Shown here one piece after another: positions 36,257-44,996 of a DNA stretch of 64,000 nucleotides (position 1 is the stretch's first letter; each line of letters starts with the position of its first letter). Source of the stretch: Knoellia sp. S7-12 (GTDB lineage Bacteria > Actinomycetota > Actinomycetes > Actinomycetales > Dermatophilaceae). The DNA lies in assembly GCF_040518285.1 (NCBI RefSeq), contig NZ_CP155449.1:2542001-2606000 (forward strand), in the 5' to 3' direction. Under the pieces are notes generated by a model, which did no database searches, had not been told where the DNA came from, and was given only the letters and a program-made list of their open reading frames with translations. The position numbers were made by a program, and so were the translations under genes.

Positions 36257-36540
36257 CTGGTGGGACCTCCGGTCATCCGCCGTACCGCAGACTCGGTCTC
36301 CACATAACCCGCCCCCGCGCCTTGAGCCTTGTCACCGAGGTCACGCAGGGTCTTGGCGAGCAGAAGTCGGTTGCGCTGCCAGCCTGCAAGGAGGTCATCG
36401 AACGCCTCAGAGCTCTGGCCGGCGCCAAGCGCCCACCGATCAACCGACCCGTCGGCGGTGGACTCCAACCCGTCTGCCACTTCACCCAAAGAAACCCCGA
36501 GCGCTGCAATGACCTCGGCGCCGATCTGCATGCGTGTCAT
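36253..36540 (-). CDS. Small WXG100/EspC-like protein
   Basis: This 95-residue, mostly helical protein has a Trp-rich turn (VDRWALGAGQSSEAFDDLLAG) between two predicted helices and ends with GAGYVETESAVRRMTGG, similar to the Y-x3-D/E tail of WXG100/EspC-type secreted proteins. Overlap of four bases with the next gene suggests the two products pair. ESX core genes are absent from the window. Confidence 0.55.
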   Translation of the reverse strand: MTRMQIGAEVIAALGVSLGEVADGLESTADGSVDRWALGAGQSSEAFDDLLAGWQRNRLLLAKTLRDLGDKAQGAGAGYVETESAVRRMTGGPTR

Positions 36541-36605
36541 GCCTCAGACGCTAGATCGATCCGCGAGAACCGCCGCCGAGTTATCCACACAACCTCCGGA
36601 CGACC

Positions 36606-36645
36606 TATTGCGCAATCCGTCGGAAGAGCGACGGATTGCGCAATA
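36606..36645 (-). terminator. metY terminator hairpin
   Basis: Perfect 17-base arms TATTGCGCAATCCGTCG (36606-36622) and CGACGGATTGCGCAATA (36629-36645) with loop GAAGAG lie 11 bases after the metY stop. The stem top is A/T-rich but there is no clear T-tract. Confidence 0.75.
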
Positions 36646-36655
36646 AGTGATGTCT

Positions 36656-37993
<1,338 letters not shown>

Positions 37994-38009
37994 CGCAAAA
38001 GCTCCTTGT

Positions 38010-38128
38010 ATGCCGTGCTTGCGGGCGCCGGTCGACGCTCCGCCTGGTCTTCACCCGGGGCACCCCACCGCGGTTGGAGGGTTGCCGGCCAGCGAGCCGG
38101 GGCTTGTCACTGGCACTCATGACCTGAA
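38010..38128 (-). promoter_or_regulatory. SAM-IV riboswitch upstream of metY
   Basis: The minus-strand leader reads GGTCATGAGTGCCAGTGACA, then AAGCCCCGGCTCGCTGGCC, GGCAACCCTCCAACCGCGG, TGGGGTGCCCCGGGTGAAG and a 3' GCCCGCAAGCACGGC element. It matches the known SAM-IV consensus almost base for base, and is the second copy in the window. Octamer GTATGCCG overlaps the 3' edge at 38008-38015. The expected effect is repression of metY when S-adenosylmethionine is high. Confidence 0.94.
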
Positions 38129-38211
38129 GTTGAAACGTTAACGCCGTGCACCCCGGTCGCGGCAGCCGCGTCTCTGATCGTGGACCGCGATAGGCAGGCA
38201 TGATGGGTCTC

Positions 38212-39258
38212 ATGACCTTTCACGCCGATGAGTACAAGGCGGCCGCTGGCCGCTACCGCGCAGGCATGCCGTATCGCCGGGTCGGGCGATCGGGTCTCGA
38301 CCTGCCCGCGATCTCTCTCGGCCTGTGGCACAACTTCGGTGACGACGTGCCCCTCGAGCGTCAGCAGGCGATCCTGCGCCGCGCCTTCGACAAGGGCATC
38401 ACCCACTTCGACCTGGCCAACAACTACGGCCCGCCCTACGGCAGCGCCGAGCGCAACTTCGGCACGCTCTTTGCCCGCGACTTCAAGCCCTACCGCGACG
38501 AGCTCATCATCAGCAGCAAGGCGGGCTACGACATGTGGCCCGGCCCCTACGGCCAGGGTGGCGGCGGACGCAAGTACATCCTCGCCAGCGCCGACCAGTC
38601 GCTGAAGCGCATGGGTCTGGACTACGTCGACATCTTCTACAGCCACCGGTTCGACGAGACGACGCCGCTCGAGGAGACGATGGGGGCGCTCGATTCGCTG
38701 GTGCGACAGGGCAAGGCGCTCTATGTCGGGATCTCGTCCTACTCCGGCCCGCGCACTCGCGAGGCCGTCGAGATCCTGCGCGAGCTCGGCACTCCCCTGC
38801 TCATCCACCAGCCGTCCTACTCGATGCTCAACCGCTGGGTCGAAGAGGACCTGCTCGATGTCCTTGGCGAGAGCGGTGTCGGCTGCATCGCCTTCTCGCC
38901 GCTCGCCCAGGGGATGCTCACGAGCAAGTACCTCAAGGGAATCCCTGAGGGCTCGCGGGCAAGCCAGGGCAAGAGCCTCAGCCCGGACCTCCTCACGCAG
39001 GAGTCGCTCAAGCACGTGCGCGCGCTCAACGCGATGGCCAAGAAGCGCGGTCAGACCCTCGCCCAGATGGCCTTGGCCTGGCTCCTCAAGGACGACCGAG
39101 TGACGTCGGTCCTCGTCGGCGCCTCAAGCGTGGAACAGCTTGATGACAACCTGCTCGCGGTCAAGAACCTGAAGTTCAGTGACGCCGAGCTCAAGGCCAT
39201 CGACAAGCACGCCGTCGAGGCGGGCATCAACCTCTGGGCGTCGTCCTCACGCGGCTGA
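38212..39258 (+). CDS. Aldo/keto reductase, YghZ/Gpr type
   Basis: The protein of about 348 residues follows the glyceraldehyde-3-phosphate reductase (YghZ) pattern: SLGLWHNFGDDVPLERQQAI, ITHFDLANNYGPPYGSAERNF (catalytic Asp, Tyr), LIISSKAGYDMWPGPYGQGG with the catalytic Lys, DYVDIFYSHRFDE with His, and the C-terminal NADPH-binding VLVGASSVEQLDDNL. Start is uncertain among ATGs at 38200, 38203 and 38212; AGGCAGG at 38192-38198 is too close to the first. The substrate in vivo cannot be told. Confidence 0.9.
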   Translation: MTFHADEYKAAAGRYRAGMPYRRVGRSGLDLPAISLGLWHNFGDDVPLERQQAILRRAFDKGITHFDLANNYGPPYGSAERNFGTLFARDFKPYRDELIISSKAGYDMWPGPYGQGGGGRKYILASADQSLKRMGLDYVDIFYSHRFDETTPLEETMGALDSLVRQGKALYVGISSYSGPRTREAVEILRELGTPLLIHQPSYSMLNRWVEEDLLDVLGESGVGCIAFSPLAQGMLTSKYLKGIPEGSRASQGKSLSPDLLTQESLKHVRALNAMAKKRGQTLAQMALAWLLKDDRVTSVLVGASSVEQLDDNLLAVKNLKFSDAELKAIDKHAVEAGINLWASSSRG

Positions 39259-39276
39259 CGTCACGCCGGTTCTGAG

Positions 39277-39714
39277 TCAGGTGGCTGAGCTGCGCGCGCG
39301 GTTCAGCCACCAGATGCCCAGCATCGGCAGGAACAGGGGCACGTAGCCGTAGCCGGAACCGAAGTGCGACCAGACGGTCTTGTCCGGGAAGGCGTCGGGC
39401 ACGGCATACGACAATGCTCCGACGACAAGGACGCCGACAAGCTCGACGGTGCACGCGAGAAGCGCGATCCGCGTGCTCTTGCGGTCGCCGCGAGCCATCC
39501 CGACCGTGGCGATGATGTAGATGACGGCCGCGAGCGCCGACAGGACATAGGCCAGCGGTGCCCGGTCGAAGTACTCCGCGATCTGCAGGATCGAGCGACC
39601 GGTCGCGGCGAGCGCGAGGATGCCGTAGACCGCGACGAGGATGCGGCCCGGCCCACGCGCCGAGTGCGTCTCCACGGGCGACTCGGGTGCTGTGTCTGAA
39701 GTCGTGTCAGGCAT
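39277..39714 (-). CDS. Small four-helix membrane protein
   Basis: The 145-residue protein has a polar N-terminus and about four membrane segments (ILVAVYGILALAATGRSI, LAYVLSALAAVIYIIATVG, IALLACTVELVGVLVVGALS, VPLFLPMLGIWWL). It resembles uncharacterised integral membrane proteins of actinobacteria. Its start lies inside the end of the preceding membrane-protein gene (8-base overlap), so the two probably act together. Function unknown. Confidence 0.75.
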   Translation of the reverse strand: MPDTTSDTAPESPVETHSARGPGRILVAVYGILALAATGRSILQIAEYFDRAPLAYVLSALAAVIYIIATVGMARGDRKSTRIALLACTVELVGVLVVGALSYAVPDAFPDKTVWSHFGSGYGYVPLFLPMLGIWWLNRARSSAT

Positions 39715-40090
39715 GGAGGTCCCAGATCTGCTGGAGGCGGAGAGTCATGACCGCCACGGCGAAGGAGCCCACCGCGATCGACGCCATGGCCCACCGCGTC
39801 TTGTCCTTGATCGCACTCCACACGGTGATGGCAAGGACAAAAGGCAAAGTGACGAGGTATGCCGTGAACGTCGCCTTCGGCTCCGTGCCGTCCAAGGACG
39901 AGATGCCGGCCAGGCCGCGCACGAGCTGGATCACGACGCCGAGCTCGACAAGGGCCGCCAACCCGAGGACGACGTTGCCGATGAGCCTGTCGAACAGCGC
40001 GTAGCCGCCGGCGACGACGGTGAGCAGGATCGCGGTGGCGACGAGCACTTGGGTGAGCGGGAGGAGCACGGCGGACAGCCTACGTCGCAC
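39707..40090 (-). CDS. Small membrane protein, partner of downstream gene
   Basis: The 127-residue protein has about four hydrophobic segments (LPLTQVLVATAILLTVVAGG, VVLGLAALVELGVVIQLVRG, ATFTAYLVTLPFVLAITVW, MASIAVGSFAVAVMTLRL). GTG start with GGAGAGGTGAT upstream. No family was recognised with confidence. Coupled to the next gene by overlap. Confidence 0.72.
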   Translation of the reverse strand: MRRRLSAVLLPLTQVLVATAILLTVVAGGYALFDRLIGNVVLGLAALVELGVVIQLVRGLAGISSLDGTEPKATFTAYLVTLPFVLAITVWSAIKDKTRWAMASIAVGSFAVAVMTLRLQQIWDLHA

Positions 40091-40138
40091 GCATCACCTC
40101 TCCGTGTCACGGTCAGCAACGTTTGATTGGATGCGGGC

Positions 40139-41029
40139 ATGACTTCTGCGGAGATCGGTGACGTGCGGATCGAGTACGTCATCGACGGCCCCGACGATGC
40201 CGAGCCGATCCTGCTCATCATGGGGATGGGTGCGCAGCTCGTGGCCTGGCCCACTGATCTCGTGGACCTGCTCGTGGCACAGGGATTCCGGGTCATCCGC
40301 TATGACAACCGCGATCAGGGGCTGTCGTCGTTCACGGATGCGCCGCCGCCGACGCGTGGCCATGTGGTCCGGGGGCTCGCCGCCAGGCGGTGGGCCGTGG
40401 CGGACTACACACTGGCGGACCTCGCTGACGATGCCGCGGGGCTGCTCGAGCACCTCGGCATCGACTCGGCGCACGTCGTGGGGGCATCGATGGGCGGGAT
40501 GATCGCGCAGGAACTCACGCTGCGGCACCCCGACCGAGTGCGCTCTCTCTGCTCGATCATGTCGAACACCGGGCACCGTCGCCACGGCCGTTCGTCGCCG
40601 CGTCTGCTCCCAGCGCTGGTCCGTCAGGTGCGTGCCACACCGCCGACGACGCGCGAGGAGGCCATCGAGGTCGGAGTCGAGGCGTTCCGGGTCATCGCCG
40701 GCCGGGACTTCGACGAGGACGAGATGCGTGGGCTCGCGGAGGCGCACGTCGCGCGCAGGGTCAACACACCGACGAGCCGCGACCGGCAGCTCAACGCCAT
40801 CAACGCCTCCCCCGACCGCACGGCTCGACTGCGGACGATCACCGTGCCGACGCTGGTCATCCATGGGCTGCGGGACCGCCTGGTCCTCCCCAGTGGCGGA
40901 GTCGCCACTGCGCGAGCCATCCCCGGGTCGCGGCTGCTGATGTTCCCCGAGATGGGGCATGACCTCCCCCGCGGTCGCCGCGCCGAGATCGTTGAGGCGA
41001 TCAGCCAGAACGCGCGTCACTCCGGGTAG
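40139..41029 (+). CDS. Alpha/beta hydrolase
   Basis: The protein of about 296 residues has the hydrolase-fold landmarks EPILLIMGMGAQLVAWP (oxyanion region), VIRYDNRDQGLSS, the nucleophile elbow VVGASMGGMIAQEL with the Ser, an acidic residue in HGLRDRLVLP and the His in FPEMGHDLPRG. The ATG at 40139 (MTSAEIGDVRIEY) was preferred to one four codons upstream. The 3' end overlaps the convergent TspO-like gene by 29 bases. Substrate unknown. Confidence 0.87.
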   Translation: MTSAEIGDVRIEYVIDGPDDAEPILLIMGMGAQLVAWPTDLVDLLVAQGFRVIRYDNRDQGLSSFTDAPPPTRGHVVRGLAARRWAVADYTLADLADDAAGLLEHLGIDSAHVVGASMGGMIAQELTLRHPDRVRSLCSIMSNTGHRRHGRSSPRLLPALVRQVRATPPTTREEAIEVGVEAFRVIAGRDFDEDEMRGLAEAHVARRVNTPTSRDRQLNAINASPDRTARLRTITVPTLVIHGLRDRLVLPSGGVATARAIPGSRLLMFPEMGHDLPRGRRAEIVEAISQNARHSG

Positions 41030-41783
41030 CCGTCGCTGCAGCAGCGATGACGGCGACCGCCACGGCGGCGGCTGCCACAGCGATGACGTTGGACCGAGGA
41101 TCGTCAGTCAGCCGGCCCCACCCGAGCCAACCGACACCCCACACCACTGCGGCCGCGACGAACCACCGCGTGCCCGGCATCCGCACGAGCAGCCCGGCCA
41201 GTGCGGCTGCCACGACCAACGCGAGGACGCCCCAGCCCGTGGCCAGGCCACCGGTCGCCGGAACCCCGGACCCGACGAGTGCCGCAGCCAGGTTCGCGAA
41301 CGCGGCGACGGCGACCCAGCCGAGATAGAGGCCGACGGTGGCGCGCACGAGCCAGAGGCCGAGGGTGCTGGCTGAGTCGTCGCCCGCGCTCACGACTTCC
41401 AGAGCCAGTCGCGCGAGCACCAACAAGAGGGTGAGGATCACGATCACGCTGAGCCAGACCCACCCCTGCTGGGTCACGAGCAACCAGGTCGCATTGAGCA
41501 CCATCGACGCCGCCACCCACCACCCAGTGCGCTGGGCCAGTTCACTCCTCCCTGCCTGCGGGAGCCATTGCCACACCGTGTAGGCGGCCAGCCCGAGGTA
41601 GATGACCGACCAGATCGAGAAGGCCGGGCCGGCGGGGGCGAGCAAGGTCGCGTCCGCAGCGAGTGCGCCGCCGGACGACTCCGCGACCCGGGTGCCGATG
41701 ACCCCGACGCCGACGAGGGTGCCAACGATGCAGAAGAGCTCGGCGAGAGTCACGCCGAGTTGACGAGTGCGGTCCGTGGTCAT
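41001..41783 (-). CDS. TspO/MBR-like tryptophan-rich membrane protein
   Basis: The 260-residue protein has about seven hydrophobic segments and is rich in Trp. The stretch PAGPAFSIWSVIYLGLAAYT resembles the conserved P-x-P-x-F-x-IWS/T-x-LY region of TspO/MBR-related proteins, and NATWLLVTQQGWVW fits a later helix. It is longer than classical TspO (about 160 residues). TspO relatives bind tetrapyrroles or other lipophilic ligands; here no ligand can be named. Confidence 0.72.
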   Translation of the reverse strand: MTTDRTRQLGVTLAELFCIVGTLVGVGVIGTRVAESSGGALAADATLLAPAGPAFSIWSVIYLGLAAYTVWQWLPQAGRSELAQRTGWWVAASMVLNATWLLVTQQGWVWLSVIVILTLLLVLARLALEVVSAGDDSASTLGLWLVRATVGLYLGWVAVAAFANLAAALVGSGVPATGGLATGWGVLALVVAAALAGLLVRMPGTRWFVAAAVVWGVGWLGWGRLTDDPRSNVIAVAAAAVAVAVIAAAATATRSDARSG

Positions 41784-41840
41784 GGCCTCAGCCTGCCACC
41801 GCGGGGAGTTCTCCCCATTCCGAGAGAGCGAGAGCTGGCC

Positions 41841-41846
41841 TAGCGT
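41841..41846 (+). promoter_or_regulatory. -10 box TAGCGT, probable leaderless start of the WXG cassette
   Basis: TAGCGT (TANNNT pattern) lies six bases before the ATG at 41853 with no ribosome site between. It would start transcription at or next to the start codon. Confidence 0.5.
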
Positions 41847-41852
41847 GGACGC

Positions 41853-42149
41853 ATGACGATCCGGATCATCGCCGGTGAAGTGCGCTCCGCTTGGGAACTT
41901 GGGGCCAAGGAAGCGCGCACCGACCTGGGGAACACGAGCACCGACCTCGCTGATGCCGAGGGCACGTCCATGGGCGACCTCGCGGACGACCTGACGTATG
42001 CCGTGGGGCGGGTTCGCGGGGTCACGACGACGACGAGTCGGGTCATCGATTCCTTCAAGACCAACGTGGAGTCGTGCATCACGACCTACACGACCACTGA
42101 CCAGGCGTCCGCGGGCGCCTTCGTCCAGCTCACCCCACCGCAGACATGA
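41853..42149 (+). CDS. Small WXG100/EspC-like protein
   Basis: The 98-residue protein is predicted to be two helices: IIAGEVRSAWELGAKEARTD, a Gly/Asp turn, then LTYAVGRVRGVTTTTSRVID and a tail with CITTYTTTDQASAGAFVQL. The tail Y-x3-DQ-x-SAGAF resembles the secretion tail of EspC/WXG100 proteins, although the Trp sits in the first helix rather than in a WXG turn. It overlaps the next gene by four bases (ATGA), as in ESX-type pairs. No signal peptide. Confidence 0.6.
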   Translation: MTIRIIAGEVRSAWELGAKEARTDLGNTSTDLADAEGTSMGDLADDLTYAVGRVRGVTTTTSRVIDSFKTNVESCITTYTTTDQASAGAFVQLTPPQT

Positions 42150-43726
42150 GCACCATCACCGACATCATCGACGAGCTGCAGGGTGTCCTTGCCAAGCTGC
42201 AGGAGGTCGACCTGTGGCCCCCGTGGGACGCAGCCCAGACGATCGTCGATCTCATCGGCACCATGGTCGAGATCGCCACGGAGGCCCCCGACCCCGCGCC
42301 GACCGACGTCGATGACGCCGCCGCAGCATGGCGCCGCCTCGGCCGGACCTGGAGCGCTGCCTGCACCGATGTGGGGCGCACGCACACCAAGACGACGGTC
42401 GCCATCTGGGAGGGTGACGCCGGCAACAGCTACCGCTCCTCCCTGTCGGCACTCGAGAACAGGATGGACTCGGTCAAGCCAGCCAGCTCCAAGATCGACA
42501 GCGCGCTGGGCACGCTGAGCACCGGGATGACCGACGCGCGCAAGCGTCACGGTGACGCCTGGGACGAGCTCGACAAGAACAAGTCGATCTCGTGGGGCGA
42601 CATGTGGCCGTGGGAGCTCAAGGACTACATCGCCGGCATCCTTGAAGCCGTGGTCCACGCTGCCGGTGAACTCCTTGGCTCCTACCAGGACGCCAACTCT
42701 GCCATCACGACGGCGGCGCGCGACATCCGCAATGCGGTGGATGAGCTCGAGCTGCCGCACGAGCTTCCCGACGGTGTGAGTCCTGTGAGCGCAGTGAATC
42801 TCTTCGTCGGTGGCGGTGACGGCAATGACTCAGGGCCGTTGCGCGGCAACGTTGTCGAGCGGGCCAACGACGCCATGGTGGGGATGACACCCGAGGAGCG
42901 GGCAGCCGCCCAGCGCCTGCTCGCCGACGCCCCGGACGACACGGCCCGAGGGTGGCTGCTCGCGGCCATCGCCGCCGGTGCGACTGGCACCACGCTGCTC
43001 AACTACTCAAGGAAGCTCGGCCAGCTGACTCCCGCCCAGCGTGAGGCCCTCGATCCGACGTCGCACCCCGGCGTGTTCACCCAGCCGGACGCCACGACCT
43101 GCGGTTCCTCGAGCCTGCTGCTGTCCAAGATGCTGAACGACCCGCTCTATGGCATGCAGATCATGACGGGATACGACCCGCGAACTGGCCAGCAGGTCGG
43201 CGATCCGGGCGCCGTCTCCGACGATCGCAACCCGCTGCCCCCAGGCGCCACTCCCGAGCAGATCGCCATGCACAACCGCTTCCAGCACGCGGCCATCGAC
43301 GTGCATGAGCAGACCAATGGGTTCACCACCCACGACGGCAAGTTCAACGGTTGGTGGCCGGAGGCAGCTGGCACGAGTCCGGGTTCGGCCGCGCGTCACA
43401 TGTCGGGCGATGGCGGTTCGGGGACGGGCGGCGGCTACGAGACGCGCTACGTCGACCCCGACAATCCCGGCGACGCCTACGACCGCATCGCCCGAGCCGC
43501 CGACAACGGCCAGGCCGTGCCCGTCTACACCTACGACATCCAGGGGACAGACAACGCAGGGGCTCACGTCGTCCTTGTCACCGGCACCGAGGACGGCAAC
43601 CTCCGCGTCTACGACCCCGAGTCGGGCGAAACCAGGACCACGACCCGCGAGGAGTTCGACTCGCGTCAGCTCAGCGAGTCAATGGGTTGGGACAAGCCCC
43701 TCGTCGCCATCCTGCCGCCCGAATGA
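42146..43726 (+). CDS. WXG100-like protein with putative C39-like cysteine peptidase domain
   Basis: The 526-residue protein has three parts. Residues 1-150 form a WXG100-like helical hairpin with W88-E-G (IWEGDAGNSYRSSLSALEN). Residues 150-310 are helical and linker. Residues about 310-526 look like a papain-fold peptidase: QPDATTCGSSSLLLSKML (Cys319), GAHVVLVTGTEDG (His474), LRVYDPESGE (Asp490); the 16-residue His-Asp spacing is that of C39-like peptidases. A linker, AARHMSGDGGSGTGGG, lies between Cys and His. Fusion of a secretion-type N-terminus and an enzyme C-terminus is the layout of ESX-secreted effectors. Enzyme activity is inferred. Confidence 0.65.
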   Translation: MSTITDIIDELQGVLAKLQEVDLWPPWDAAQTIVDLIGTMVEIATEAPDPAPTDVDDAAAAWRRLGRTWSAACTDVGRTHTKTTVAIWEGDAGNSYRSSLSALENRMDSVKPASSKIDSALGTLSTGMTDARKRHGDAWDELDKNKSISWGDMWPWELKDYIAGILEAVVHAAGELLGSYQDANSAITTAARDIRNAVDELELPHELPDGVSPVSAVNLFVGGGDGNDSGPLRGNVVERANDAMVGMTPEERAAAQRLLADAPDDTARGWLLAAIAAGATGTTLLNYSRKLGQLTPAQREALDPTSHPGVFTQPDATTCGSSSLLLSKMLNDPLYGMQIMTGYDPRTGQQVGDPGAVSDDRNPLPPGATPEQIAMHNRFQHAAIDVHEQTNGFTTHDGKFNGWWPEAAGTSPGSAARHMSGDGGSGTGGGYETRYVDPDNPGDAYDRIARAADNGQAVPVYTYDIQGTDNAGAHVVLVTGTEDGNLRVYDPESGETRTTTREEFDSRQLSESMGWDKPLVAILPPE

Positions 43727-43746
43727 CGACGTGGCAGGCTGACACC

Positions 43747-44901
43747 ATGCGCGCACGCCGATGGTTGACGACGATCGCGATCGGGGGCCTTGGCGTCGGA
43801 CTCCTCAGCGGCTGCACCCCCAAGGACGGCCGCACCTACCCGAACGCCTCGGACGTGACGCGAGCCCAGCAGGTGTGGGCAGATCCCTGGCTGGCGACCG
43901 CCGGGGCAACGGTGGCCGGACCGGACGGCTCAGCACCCAACGTCGAGCGCTCCATCACCGGACGCGCCTACCAAACACAGGTCCCCCCGCGCGCAGTCGC
44001 CATCACCGAAGTGCGGGCAGCCATCGCAGCTGGATGGCGGCTTCTTGGAGCCCAGTGCGGCGCGGATACACCGGGCGACCCCGGTTCGGCGAGCGCCCAG
44101 CTGGCTCGAGGCTCCCGGCTGGACGACTGGAGCCTCGCGAATGTTGCGAGCTCCAGACGAAGCGCCAACGTCGCGCCAACTCCCACGGCAGGCATCCCGG
44201 CAATCGATGACTACACGCAGGTCACGGTTGGGGCCTCGGTTCCCCATCACCTTGACACGGCATGGCCCGACCCCCCAACGATCGAACTGGAGGCAAGTTG
44301 TCTGGTTGATGGCCCGACCACGACGTCGTCGACTCCGGGCCCCTCGTCCACGCCGTTGGTCGAGCCCACCATCGGGCGCCTGGAGGGAGAGCGCGTCGAC
44401 CCGCCGACCTGGTCGGACGGCGCCGAGGGTGACCTGCGAGCAGCAGTTGACACCCTCGCCGACGACTCGGGGTTGAAGTCACTCGGGCTGTCCTTGGCGA
44501 TGCCGGCCGCGAGCGAGGATTCGGAAGCACGTGACGCTGCGATGGCTTCGGCGACGGACGTCGCTGCGTCCGGTGGTCTGGCGGACTCTGTCAGTTCACT
44601 GACCGCGGAGGGGTGGACCTTGACGTATGCCGGGTGCATCGGTCCCGGTGCACCGAACATCGCCGAGCTGGCCCGTCCGGCCGGCAAGCGCACCGCGGTC
44701 CTTCGCCTGTCACAGGTCGCAGCGACGACGGACGCCTCACCGGTCGAGGCAAAGGTGGTCGTGTCGACGCCGGGCTACAGCCCCAAGACGCCAGGCGCCA
44801 TCACGAATCCCTGCTTCACGGATGCGACACCACCAACAGCGTTCTCCCACAGGGGAGTTCCCTCGCTTGGCCCGACGCGGATGTTCCCTCTCCAACGCTG
44901 A
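43747..44901 (+). CDS. Putative lipoprotein of the WXG-peptidase cassette
   Basis: The protein of about 384 residues opens MRARRWLTTIAIGGLGVGLLSGC, a lipoprotein signal peptide with lipobox LSGC. The mature part shows no known domain; it contains two similar halves, each with a Cys and a helix with Leu/Trp (EVRAAIAAGWRLLGAQCG and SSLTAEGWTLTYAGCIG), which suggests an internal duplication. An alternative ATG at 43723 overlaps the peptidase stop (ATGA) but adds eight residues before the signal peptide. Immediate linkage suggests it acts with the peptidase, perhaps as inhibitor or anchor; this is inference. Confidence 0.72.
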   Translation: MRARRWLTTIAIGGLGVGLLSGCTPKDGRTYPNASDVTRAQQVWADPWLATAGATVAGPDGSAPNVERSITGRAYQTQVPPRAVAITEVRAAIAAGWRLLGAQCGADTPGDPGSASAQLARGSRLDDWSLANVASSRRSANVAPTPTAGIPAIDDYTQVTVGASVPHHLDTAWPDPPTIELEASCLVDGPTTTSSTPGPSSTPLVEPTIGRLEGERVDPPTWSDGAEGDLRAAVDTLADDSGLKSLGLSLAMPAASEDSEARDAAMASATDVAASGGLADSVSSLTAEGWTLTYAGCIGPGAPNIAELARPAGKRTAVLRLSQVAATTDASPVEAKVVVSTPGYSPKTPGAITNPCFTDATPPTAFSHRGVPSLGPTRMFPLQR

Positions 44902-44920
44902 CCCTCCCGCCGACGCAACG

Positions 44921-44972
44921 GACAAGGTCCCGCGCAACGCGGCATACAGCACGCGTTCTGCGGGACCTTGTC
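44921..44972. terminator. Bidirectional hairpin with GTATGCCG copy in the loop region
   Basis: Arms GACAAGGTCCCGC (44921-44933) and GCGGGACCTTGTC (44960-44972) pair over 13 bases, continue after a 2-base mismatch with AACGCG/CGCGTT, and close over GCATACAGCA. CGGCATAC at 44940-44947 spans the inner stem and loop. It separates convergent stops at 44901 and 44997. Confidence 0.75.
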
Positions 44973-44996
44973 TCGTCAAAATGAGGGTGAAACGGC

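Noticed and set aside
42480..42930. A separate toxin domain in the middle of the WXG-peptidase protein
   Set aside because: Residues 110-310 are helical linker without conserved polar residues; only the C-terminal part has a plausible active site.
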